Origin: Planctomycetota bacterium
Lineage (GTDB): Bacteria; Planctomycetota; UBA8742; UBA2392
Direction of reading: 5' to 3'
DNA length: 64,000 nt
NCBI GenBank assembly: GCA_019636215.1
Contig: JAHBXZ010000001.1
Coordinates: forward strand, 443,694-507,693
Positions 44,016 to 50,082 of the stretch are shown here, piece by piece. Positions within the stretch are counted from its first letter, which is position 1; every line of letters begins with the position of its first letter. The position numbers and the translations under genes are program-made. Under the pieces are notes generated by a model that saw nothing but the letters and a program-made list of their open reading frames with translations, was not told the DNA's origin and did not search any database.

Positions 44016-46256
44016 TCAGTCCTTGACGGGTTTGATGAGCACAACTTCGCCGTCGACCATCAGGAGGATTTCTCCTTCCAATGAGACGCAGGAAGCCCTG
44101 CCCTGGTTCTCAAGTTTTTCGACCAGCTTGCGGTACTCTTCGCTGCCCACGGTGATCTCGCGGGCGGGCTTGAGGTCCGCGGCTTTGTCCAGCAGGCGGC
44201 TGTCAATCCAGCGGCCCTTGCGGCTGAAGAACGCAAGGTCGTTGAGCTGCTGCACCTGGCCGACACTGACGCGGGACAGCTTGTCGTCCATCCATTCGTT
44301 GCGCTTGTTTTCCCGGTACTGCTTTTTCATTTCGTCGTTGTTGGCACTCTGGCTTACGCCGGCGTTGCCGGTGCGCTGCTGCTGGCCGCGGGATCGCAGG
44401 TTGTTCCATGCCGCGGCCTGCACATCGGCGGTCTTGCTGAGGTCCGTGCCTTCAAGTGCCAGAAAAGCCGTGTACTCGGTGAGAATGCCGAACTCGGTGG
44501 ACAGCCGCACAATCTCGTCGATCAGTTCCTTGTACGCGGCCATGGCGGGCTGGGTGCCCAGTGGCTGGTCGGCCCCGGCCTGGCGGATCGCGTCGACCAG
44601 GATGCCGACTCGCCGGCCGGCCCACAGGCGCGGCACGAACGAGTTGCGTGTGGTGGCGCTGTCCAGGGCAAAGGTGAACTTGAACTCTCGTTCTGTGCCG
44701 GCACAGTCGCCCTTGAGCTTGAACTCCAGCGGCGTTTCACCGCTGTACTTGCCCAGCAGCACAAGCTGTTCGCCCTCAAACAGGTCCGGCAGTGCCTTGG
44801 GCAGGACTTCTGTGACGCGCACCGCACCCGTGGCATCACGAGGCAGGGCGAGGCTCGGCGAGGCCATCATCGGACCGTGCAGGCGGCGGGCCACATCGCC
44901 GACCTTTACTTCGACGTCTTCGCCGGGCAGCACAAAGGTCGGGCTGCCGCGGGTGGTGTCACTGATGGCCTCCAGCAGCGGCGCGTTGACATCCACGCCG
45001 ACACCGAAAGTAAACACGCGCCGGGCATGAGGGTTGTGGGCCACGGCCAGTTCGCGGATCGACTTTTCGCCGGTGTTGCCGATGGTCGGCAGGCCGTCAG
45101 TCAGAAACAGCACCATTGGCAGGCTGTTGGCAACGGGCTTCTGGCGCAGGGCCTCCACCGGCGCGTCGTGGATGTTGGTGCCGCCCGCCGGGCGCAGGTT
45201 GGAAAGAAACCTGCGGGCCGCAGCCTCGTTGGCCTCCGTGCGGGGCATCGGCGCGGCGAACAGGGAATCTACCTGGTCGCTGTAGGCGATCACGTTGAAG
45301 TACTCGTCTTCGGCCAGTCCGGCAATCACCTGCTGGGCTGCAGCGCGGGCCTGCTTCCACTTGTCGCCGGCCATGGAGCCACTGCGGTCCAGCACAATCG
45401 TGACTTCGCGGGCCATGCGCGGGCGGTTTGCCGCGGGCGTGGGGGGCAGGCCGGCGATCATCAGGAAGTATCCGCCGCCGACTTTGGGGTCCGGGTAGGC
45501 AAACAGGCTGGCTGCAATGCCGTCGCCACTGACCAGATAGCTCAGTCGGAACGGCCCGGGATCAAGGCGCGATTTTTCGGTGACGTTGACGCAGACCACG
45601 TTGTCGGTCTTGCGTTCGGTGACCAGCTCGTGGCTGGGCGAGTAGGTCGTGGCAATCGGGCGTGTGCTGTTCAAGGTGGCATGGATGGCCCATGGAATCT
45701 GGTAACTCAGGGCCTCGCTGCGGGGCAGTTCATAATCGATGCGGGCTGCGTTGGCGGCCAGAACGTGGTCGTAGCTGAAGCGGATCTCCTGGTTGCCGCC
45801 CGCGGGCACGGGAAACACGCTGGTGCGCACCAGGCTCAGGCCGGAAAACTGCATGATCGCGGGGTCTTTGTAACGACGCACAATGTCGTCGTAGATGCGG
45901 CGGGCCTCGACCACGGGCAGCAGCACGGCTGAGGGCTCGGCGCCCACGCCGTCGAAGTCAAATCTGCCGATCACGCAGCCCATTGGCACCGGCAGCAGCA
46001 TTTCGGCTTCGGCCATGACGCGGCCGGGATTGTGCAGCTTGATGACAAAGCTGGTGGTTGCGGCCTGGTCAACGACCTTGATGTTGACGGCAACTCCGGT
46101 GATGCGTACGGGCTGCGGCGCGGCGCTGAAGTTGCGTGCCTGGGGCACAATCGCGTTGGCATGCAGCGGGCGGGCCGAAAGCCGCATGTCGGGTTGGGCC
46201 TGCTGGGCGATCAGTGGCGTGGCGCAAAGGGCGAGCAAGGGAAGCAGCAGACGCAT
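44016..46256 (-). CDS. Secreted VIT-vWA protein
   Basis: A 746-residue protein with signal peptide (about 1-17), an N-terminal VIT domain (about 45-170, VAVNIKVVDQAATTSFVIKL ... EAEMLLPVPMGC) as in inter-alpha-trypsin-inhibitor heavy chains, a vWA domain (about 300-470) with intact MIDAS (IVLDRSGSM) and FLTDGLPTIG, and a C-terminal region that includes VRLSTEFGILTEYTAFLALEG, typical of bacterial VIT-vWA proteins. It is first in a two-gene unit with another vWA protein. Probably adhesion or envelope scaffolding. Confidence 0.88.
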   Translation of the reverse strand: MRLLLPLLALCATPLIAQQAQPDMRLSARPLHANAIVPQARNFSAAPQPVRITGVAVNIKVVDQAATTSFVIKLHNPGRVMAEAEMLLPVPMGCVIGRFDFDGVGAEPSAVLLPVVEARRIYDDIVRRYKDPAIMQFSGLSLVRTSVFPVPAGGNQEIRFSYDHVLAANAARIDYELPRSEALSYQIPWAIHATLNSTRPIATTYSPSHELVTERKTDNVVCVNVTEKSRLDPGPFRLSYLVSGDGIAASLFAYPDPKVGGGYFLMIAGLPPTPAANRPRMAREVTIVLDRSGSMAGDKWKQARAAAQQVIAGLAEDEYFNVIAYSDQVDSLFAAPMPRTEANEAAARRFLSNLRPAGGTNIHDAPVEALRQKPVANSLPMVLFLTDGLPTIGNTGEKSIRELAVAHNPHARRVFTFGVGVDVNAPLLEAISDTTRGSPTFVLPGEDVEVKVGDVARRLHGPMMASPSLALPRDATGAVRVTEVLPKALPDLFEGEQLVLLGKYSGETPLEFKLKGDCAGTEREFKFTFALDSATTRNSFVPRLWAGRRVGILVDAIRQAGADQPLGTQPAMAAYKELIDEIVRLSTEFGILTEYTAFLALEGTDLSKTADVQAAAWNNLRSRGQQQRTGNAGVSQSANNDEMKKQYRENKRNEWMDDKLSRVSVGQVQQLNDLAFFSRKGRWIDSRLLDKAADLKPAREITVGSEEYRKLVEKLENQGRASCVSLEGEILLMVDGEVVLIKPVKD

Positions 46257-46740
46257 GGTGTTCTCCACGGGGGCGGCATTGCCCACATAGAGAATACGCC
46301 GTGGCAGGGCAGGGTTTTGTAACGGGGGCGTAAAAGGCTTGTCTCAGCGCACAAGTCAAAATCCACATGCTTGGGTCTGTCGGCCCTGCCGGGCCTTGCC
46401 ATGGAAGGGCCAGATTCCAGGCCCTTACGGGCCTGGCTAGAGTCTTTCGGCCTTCGGCCTTTGCATTCAGGCCCGTAGGGCCGTCAGACATTAGCCCGGC
46501 GCGTGAGCGCCGGGACCCCCGCAGACCATTGATTTAGAGCCCCGTCAGGGGCGACAGAACCCACTCAACGCCAAGGCCCGAGATGTGTGCAAAGACAAGG
46601 CGTAAAAGGAGGGGGACGCGTCGAGGGTCAAGTTCGGTTGTCGGGCGCGCTGGGAGACCAACTGGCTACGCCTGGCACCCCTGACAACCACACTCGACAC
46701 GCGACGCTTCACGGGCGGCGCAACAGCCCATCTCAACGCT
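46257..46740. other. Gene-free region with hairpin cluster
   Basis: 484 bp. At 46385-46560 there are six short-loop palindromes in a row: GGCCC-TGCC-GGGCC, CAGGCCC-TTAC-GGGCCTG, GGCC-TTC-GGCC, GGCCC-GTA-GGGCC, CCCGGCGC-GTGA-GCGCCGGG and GCCCC-GTCA-GGGGC. The last (with GACAGAAC after it) has the look of RAYT-type REP sequence. The rest, 46560-46740, has no gene I can support. Confidence 0.75.
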
Positions 46741-47724
46741 TCATGCCGTGACCACGACTTTGCCAAAAGGGCCTGCGGCCAGGGCTTCGTAGGCCTTGGT
46801 CGCCTGGGCAAAGCTCACTTGCTGGTCAATCACTGGCTTCAGGTTGTGCCGGGTCATGAAGCGCGCCAGTTCCGCCAGGTCGGTGCGCGAACCGACGAAA
46901 ATGCCGCGCAAGGTTGCGCCCTTGTAGACCAGCGGCTGCAGGTTCACGCCCTGGGTGATGCCCGTAAGCCGCCCCAGCAGGGCGATGGTGCCGCCGACTG
47001 CCAGCGCGTTCACGGAGCGTTGGAACGTCTGCGCGCCGCCGGTTTCCACGACCAGATCTGCGCCGGCCTTTGTCACGCCCAGAACCGCTTTTTCCCACTC
47101 GGGTGTGGTGCGGTAGTTGATGCCGTGATCTGCGCCCAGCGCCCTGGCCCGCGCCAGCTTTTCGTCACTGCTGCTGGTGACCATCACCCGCGCGCCCATC
47201 GCCCTGGCCAGTTGCAGCGCGAACATCGAGACGCCGCCGGTACCCAGCGTAAGCATCGTCTGGCCGGGTTGCAGGCCGCGCAGTGCATTGAAAGCGGTGA
47301 CACCGGCGCAGGGTAGCGTTGCCGCTTCTTCGTAAGAGAGATGCGCGGGTATCCGGGCCAGTGCTTGCGCCCCGAACGCCCGCAGTTCAGCCAGCACACC
47401 GGGCACGCCAAACCCCAGGTCGCTGCCGTGGTGATTGTGCCGCATCGGGCCATCAATCCAGCCCTGCAGGAAACAGGGCATGACGCGATCGCCGGGTTTG
47501 AAGTCGACAACCCCTGCGCCCAGTGCCACGACGTCGCCCGCGCAATCGGAAAATGGCACCAGCGGAACCGGCCTCGGTGCCCCGTATTCGCCACGCAGGA
47601 TCATCAGGTCGCGATAGTTGATCGACCAGGCCCGCGGGCGCACCAGCACTTCGCCCGGCCCGGGCACCGGGTCGGGTGCGTTGTTGAGAGTCAACTTGCC
47701 GGATTCAAGCTGCCATTGGCGCAT
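46741..47724 (-). CDS. MDR-family alcohol dehydrogenase / quinone oxidoreductase
   Basis: A 327-residue NAD(P)H-dependent medium-chain dehydrogenase. GroES-like part (1-130) with CAGVTAFNALRGLQPGQTMLTLGTGGVSMFALQLA leading into the Rossmann fold; VVETGGAQTFQRSVNALAVGGTIALLG follows. DPVPGPGEVLVRPRAWSINYRDL shows no Cys zinc ligand at the catalytic site, so a zinc-independent quinone-oxidoreductase-like enzyme is likely. Substrate unknown. Single gene flanked by REP-like hairpins on both sides. Confidence 0.85.
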   Translation of the reverse strand: MRQWQLESGKLTLNNAPDPVPGPGEVLVRPRAWSINYRDLMILRGEYGAPRPVPLVPFSDCAGDVVALGAGVVDFKPGDRVMPCFLQGWIDGPMRHNHHGSDLGFGVPGVLAELRAFGAQALARIPAHLSYEEAATLPCAGVTAFNALRGLQPGQTMLTLGTGGVSMFALQLARAMGARVMVTSSSDEKLARARALGADHGINYRTTPEWEKAVLGVTKAGADLVVETGGAQTFQRSVNALAVGGTIALLGRLTGITQGVNLQPLVYKGATLRGIFVGSRTDLAELARFMTRHNLKPVIDQQVSFAQATKAYEALAAGPFGKVVVTA

Positions 47725-47743
47725 GGGTACAGGGTAACAGACA

Positions 47744-47789
47744 CAGCCGGGGGCACGATGCCCCCGGCTGTTGCGGGCTGGAAGCCCGC
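47744..47789. repeat. Two REP-like hairpins after the HNH gene
   Basis: CAGCCGGGGGCA-CGA-TGCCCCCGGCTG (47744-47770) and GCGGGCT-GGA-AGCCCGC (47773-47789). They lie directly downstream of the HNH stop codon and may end its transcript. The second resembles the hairpin with the same GGA loop at 34473-34489. Confidence 0.8.
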
Positions 47790-47796
47790 GATCCGG

Positions 47797-48381
47797 TCAG
47801 GCCTGCAGGAAAGGCTGCCAGGACTTCATGACGTCCAGGCCCTGCAGGAACAGCTGTTCGCGCGTGGGCTGGTACGGATCGCGCGCCAGGCGCATGCCCA
47901 CCTCGCCGGGCAGGTTGGCGGCCTTGCGGTGATTGCACGGGCCGCATGCCAGCACACAGTTCAGCCAGGAGGTGACGCCGCCACGGGACTGCGGGACAAT
48001 GTGGTCGATCGTCATTTCCTTGGTGCGCACATGGGCACGGCAATACTGGCAGCGGCCGTCGTCGCGGTCATAGATGCCCCGGCGGGAGTACGGCACGCCC
48101 CGGTTCGGGTAACCCGCAAAGCGCGCCAGTGTGACGACTTCGGGCTTGCGCACGAACAGGTTAGCTGTGCGAAGGTAGTCGCGCTCAATCACGTGGGCGT
48201 CCACCGGCACGGCCTTGTCGGCCAGCCACTGGTCCCAGGTGAACAGCTGGTAGGTCTCGGCATCCACCACGCGGGCGCGGCCACGAAAGACCATGTTCAT
48301 GGCCTTGCGCAGCGGCACGGTGGCAATCGGCTGCCAAACGCGGTTCAGCGTCAGGACACGGTTGTTTTCGATGCGGGACAT
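47797..48381 (-). CDS. HNH endonuclease
   Basis: A 194-residue HNH nuclease. CQYCRAHVRTKEMTIDHIVPQSRGG carries a zinc CxxC and the catalytic H (IDHIVP), followed by N and CGPCNHRK (second zinc pair). This family is widespread and often a lone chromosomal gene with unknown target. Start at 48381 gives MSRIENNRVLTLNRVWQPI, the usual N-terminus. It is the first protein gene downstream of the tRNA array, same strand, separated by an inverted heptamer element. Confidence 0.9.
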   Translation of the reverse strand: MSRIENNRVLTLNRVWQPIATVPLRKAMNMVFRGRARVVDAETYQLFTWDQWLADKAVPVDAHVIERDYLRTANLFVRKPEVVTLARFAGYPNRGVPYSRRGIYDRDDGRCQYCRAHVRTKEMTIDHIVPQSRGGVTSWLNCVLACGPCNHRKAANLPGEVGMRLARDPYQPTREQLFLQGLDVMKSWQPFLQA

Positions 48382-48390
48382 GGCGGTCAG

Positions 48391-48507
48391 GTTCTGGGTT
48401 ACGAGTTCTGAGTCCTGTGTTGCGTCCACTACATTCTAGAACGGATAGGGCAGCGGTTTCTGATGCAGTAATCTGGACTTCGCACTCCGAACTCAAGACT
48501 CGCAGTC
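48391..48507. repeat. Inverted heptamer element between HNH gene and tRNA array
   Basis: Left arm GTTCTGG, GTTACGA, GTTCTGA (48391-48411); right arm CTTCGCA, CTCCGAA, CTCAAGA, CTCGCAG (48478-48505). The core is about 66 bp. The element ends 6 bp from the last tRNA gene. Confidence 0.78.
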
Positions 48508-48512
48508 CCCCG

Positions 48513-48579
48513 CAGGCCGTGAAGGAGTCGAACCTTCCCGGCGGGCTTTGGAGGCCCACGAGGCCCCGGGCCCCGGCCT
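48513..48579 (-). tRNA. tRNA-Trp(CCA), shortened D arm
   Basis: Acceptor AGGCCGG/ACGGCCT (6 of 7 pairs), A1-U72 and G73 as usual for Trp. Anticodon loop CTCCAAA. T arm GAAGG-TTCGACT-CCTTC. Only 14 nt separate acceptor and anticodon stems, so the D arm is stunted. The 3' CCA is not encoded (CGG follows G73). Last gene of the array. Confidence 0.75.
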
Positions 48580-48584
48580 GAAGC

Positions 48585-48659
48585 TGGTTCGCAGGGAACG
48601 ATTCAAACGTTCATTTCCGGGTTCAGAGCCCGGCGGCCTATCAGTTGGCCGACCTGCGA
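48585..48659 (-). tRNA. tRNA-Gln(CTG) with A19-U56
   Basis: Acceptor TCGCAGG/CCTGCGA perfect, A73, CCA encoded. D arm GGCC-AACTGATA-GGCC; anticodon stem CCGGG with loop CTCTGAA; T arm GAACG-TTTGAAT-CGTTC. Position 56 is U instead of C and position 19 is A instead of G, a matched change. Confidence 0.88.
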
Positions 48660-48689
48660 GTGATGTGCCGTTTCGAGTGGGCAGGAAAG

Positions 48690-48761
48690 TGGTGGCGGCG
48701 GCTGGAGTCGAACCAGCTTGGTCCGGATTATGAGTCCGGTGCACATCCGTTGTGCGTCGCC
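48690..48761 (-). tRNA. tRNA-Met(CAT), short D arm
   Basis: Acceptor GGCGACG/CGCCGCC with one A-C mismatch, A73, CCA encoded. Short D region (CACA-ACGGA-TGTG). Anticodon loop CTCATAA, T loop TTCGACT. CAT could be elongator Met, initiator or Ile2; not decidable here. Confidence 0.82.
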
Positions 48762-48770
48762 GCTGCAATG

Positions 48771-48846
48771 TGGTACGCCTGGTTGGAGTCGAACCAACAC
48801 CCCGCCGCTTAAGAGGCGGCTGCTCTGCCAATCGAGCTACAGGCGT
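48771..48846 (-). tRNA. tRNA-Lys(CTT)
   Basis: Acceptor ACGCCTG/CAGGCGT perfect, A73, CCA encoded. D arm GCTC-GATTGGCA-GAGC, anticodon GCCGC-CTCTTAA-GCGGC, T arm GTTGG-TTCGACT-CCAAC. A canonical cloverleaf. Confidence 0.95.
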
Positions 48847-48847
48847 A

Positions 48848-48921
48848 TGGAGCCGTCAGCCGGAGTTCAACCGGCGTCTCGCGGTTACGAAGCGCGGGTC
48901 CTGGCCTTGGACGATGACGGC
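48848..48921 (-). tRNA. tRNA-Thr(CGT) with C19-G56
   Basis: Acceptor GCCGTCA/TGACGGC perfect, U73, CCA encoded. D arm GTCC-AAGGCCA-GGAC; anticodon loop TTCGTAA with a C-C mismatch closing the stem; T arm GCCGG-TTGAACT-CCGGC. G56 replaces C56 while C19 replaces G19; the neighbouring Val gene has the same D arm with G19 and C56. Confidence 0.87.
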
Positions 48922-48925
48922 AAAG

Positions 48926-48999
48926 TGGTTCCCGGTGATCGAGTTGAACGATCGTCACTGCTTTGTGAGAACAGGGTCCTGCCCTTGGACGAACCGGGA
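48926..48999 (-). tRNA. tRNA-Val(CAC)
   Basis: Acceptor TCCCGGT/ACCGGGA perfect, A73, CCA encoded. D arm GTCC-AAGGGCA-GGAC, anticodon CTGTT-CTCACAA-AGCAG, T arm GATCG-TTCAACT-CGATC. Normal elbow pair. Confidence 0.93.
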
Positions 49000-49003
49000 T
49001 TGA

Positions 49004-49078
49004 TGGCGACCCCACGGAGAATCGAACTCCGACCTCCCGATAGACAGTCGGGTGTCCTGGCCATTGGACCATGGGGCC
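49004..49078 (-). tRNA. tRNA-Asp(GTC)
   Basis: Acceptor GGCCCCA/TGGGGTC, G73 as expected for Asp, CCA encoded. D arm GTCC-AATGGCCA-GGAC, anticodon CCCGA-CTGTCTA-TCGGG, T arm CGGAG-TTCGATT-CTCCG. Canonical. Confidence 0.95.
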
Positions 49079-49121
49079 GTGGCTTCCCACCCGCAGGGTG
49101 GGGGAGTGATGCGCAACCAGG

Positions 49122-49195
49122 TGGTAGAGACAGGTGGAATCGAACCACCATCTCGCGCTCATCAAGCGCGCGCTCTGCCATTGAGCTATGCCTCT
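49122..49195 (-). tRNA. tRNA-Ile(GAT)
   Basis: Acceptor AGAGGCA/TGTCTCT, A73, CCA encoded. D arm GCTC-AATGGCA-GAGC, anticodon CGCGC-TTGATGA-GCGCG, T arm GGTGG-TTCGATT-CCACC. Canonical. Confidence 0.95.
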
Positions 49196-49249
49196 GGGGG
49201 CAGTGCCTGGTGTCGCTTGGCCCGCCATGAGCGAGCGCAGCGAGTCCAA

Positions 49250-49325
49250 TGGTCGGCTCGGGTGGATTCAAACCACCATTACAGCCTTCGCGGGGCTGGA
49301 TCCTGTTCGGTTAGAAGACGAGCCG
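49250..49325 (-). tRNA. tRNA-Arg(GCG) with A19-U56 and C33
   Basis: Acceptor CGGCTCG/CGAGCCG perfect, A73, CCA encoded. D loop AACCGAAC; anticodon CAGCC-CCGCGAA-GGCTG with C at 33; T arm GGTGG-TTTGAAT-CCACC. A19 and U56 are a matched change. Bacteria normally read CGN with ACG (inosine), so GCG is unusual. Confidence 0.83.
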
Positions 49326-49330
49326 GAACG

Positions 49331-49405
49331 TGGAGGACCGATCGGGATTTCAACCCGAACCTCATCCTTGCAGGGGATGTGTGCTGGCGTTGACACTATC
49401 GGCCC
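49331..49405 (-). tRNA. tRNA-Ala(TGC) with C19-G56 and C33
   Basis: Acceptor GGGCCGA/TCGGTCC includes G3-U70, the alanine identity pair; U73, CCA encoded. D arm GTGT-CAACGCCA-GCAC; anticodon CATCC-CCTGCAA-GGATG with C33; T arm TCGGG-TTGAAAT-CCCGA. C19 with G56 is again a matched swap. Confidence 0.85.
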
Positions 49406-49409
49406 AAAC

Positions 49410-49462
49410 CCGTGCCCCCCGCCGGGCGTCGCGGGGATCGCGCCGGCCCGGATGAGGCACGG
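49410..49462 (-). ncRNA. Hairpin-rich insert in the tRNA array
   Basis: CCGTGCC and GGCACGG pair like a 7-bp acceptor stem, but only 39 nt lie between them, folding as CCGGGC/GCCCGG over CGCG-ATCCC-CGCG. No anticodon or T arm can be drawn. It may be a decayed tRNA, a processing hairpin or an unrelated structured spacer. Confidence 0.4.
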
Positions 49463-49468
49463 TTGCTG

Positions 49469-49544
49469 TGGAGCGCACGGCGGGAGTTGCACCCGCGATT
49501 TCCTCCCTGGCAAGGAGGCGTCGTAGCTGCTGGACCACGCGCGC
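49469..49544 (-). tRNA. tRNA-Gly(GCC) with altered T loop
   Basis: Acceptor GCGCGCG/CGTGCGC, U73 as in bacterial Gly, CCA encoded. Anticodon CCTCC-TTGCCAG-GGAGG. T loop TGCAACT has G at 55 instead of U; D loop AGCAGCTA lacks the GG pair. Elbow contacts must differ from normal. Confidence 0.83.
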
Positions 49545-49584
49545 ATGTGAAACGGCACAGTTTTCAAAGAGCTGCCCTTCAAGC

Positions 49585-49658
49585 TGGTGGGTCGCCCCGG
49601 TCTCGATCCGGGATCTCCGCGGCTTCAACGCGGCGCTCTTCCGTTGAGCTAACAACCC
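49585..49658 (-). tRNA. tRNA-Phe(GAA)
   Basis: Acceptor GGGTTGT/GCGACCC with two G-U pairs, A73, CCA encoded. D arm GCTC-AACGGAA-GAGC, anticodon CCGCG-TTGAAGC-CGCGG, T arm CCCGG-ATCGAGA-CCGGG with A at 54. It directly abuts tRNA-His (no spacer). Confidence 0.88.
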
Positions 49659-49731
49659 TGGGTGCAGGTGCGGATTCGAACCGCCCCGCCGCGTTCACAA
49701 TGCGGCATGCTGCCGATACACCAACCTGCAC
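49659..49731 (-). tRNA. tRNA-His(GTG)
   Basis: Eight-pair acceptor GTGCAGGT/ACCTGCAC, consistent with encoded G-1 and C73; CCA encoded. D loop ATCGGCA, anticodon loop TTGTGAA (closing A-C mismatch), T loop TTCGAAT with a four-pair stem. Confidence 0.88.
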
Positions 49732-49732
49732 A

Positions 49733-49810
49733 TGGTCGGGACGGCGGGATTCGAACCCGCAATCTCCTGCTTCCGGAGCAGGCGGGGCTCTCCATCTCCC
49801 CTGCGTCCCA
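49733..49810 (-). tRNA. tRNA-Pro(CGG) with C33
   Basis: Acceptor TGGGACG/CGTCCCG (U1-G72), A73, CCA encoded. D arm GGGG-AGATGGAGAG-CCCC, anticodon CCTGC-TCCGGAA-GCAGG with C at 33, T arm GCGGG-TTCGAAT-CCCGC. G72/A73 fit proline. First gene of the array. Confidence 0.85.
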
Positions 49811-49830
49811 TCTGGTCTTCACCAACGACA

Positions 49831-49887
49831 GCGGGGACTCCGCCATGGGAGTCCCCGCTTGCGCGTGGCGCGATTCAGTCTCGCGCC
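49831..49887 (-). promoter_or_regulatory. Leader hairpins of the tRNA array
   Basis: Two hairpins lie between the promoter and the first tRNA: GCGGGGACTCC/GGAGTCCCCGC (11 bp, 49831-49841 with 49848-49858) and GGCGCGA/TCGCGCC (49867-49873 with 49881-49887). No T-run follows either, so they may be processing or stability elements. Confidence 0.55.
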
Positions 49888-49995
49888 GGTGGACTCCCGC
49901 GTGTACCCGCCGCCTGGCCACGCCCCGTTCGGGCGGCCTTGCGATCAAAACGAATATTCATGCGCGTGTTCATGGAAGATCTCACCTCTTGGTAC

Positions 49996-50044
49996 AGGGT
50001 ACACCGCAGCTATTGACGTGTCAATAGAAATATTGACGTGTCAA
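49996..50044 (-). promoter_or_regulatory. Promoter of the tRNA array with twin palindromic sites
   Basis: Minus strand: -35 TTGACA (50024-50019), 17-bp spacer, -10 TACCCT (50001-49996) just downstream of a TG. The -35 is embedded in TTGACACGTCAA (50013-50024), which recurs exactly 20 bp upstream (50033-50044). Two identical dyads two helical turns apart, one covering the -35, look like an operator pair. The nearest minus-strand gene upstream is rtcA, whose stop is 39 bp away. Confidence 0.65.
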
Positions 50045-50082
50045 GCTGCATGCCCTGAAACGCGCGGATCGATACCCGGGTT

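Noticed and set aside
46545..46811. 88-codon minus ORF over the hairpin-rich gap
   Set aside because: It reads through palindromes and into the dehydrogenase gene without homology.
48500..49850. Several open frames of 60-390 codons across the tRNA array
   Set aside because: The DNA is accounted for by tRNA genes; these frames are by-products of GC-rich sequence.
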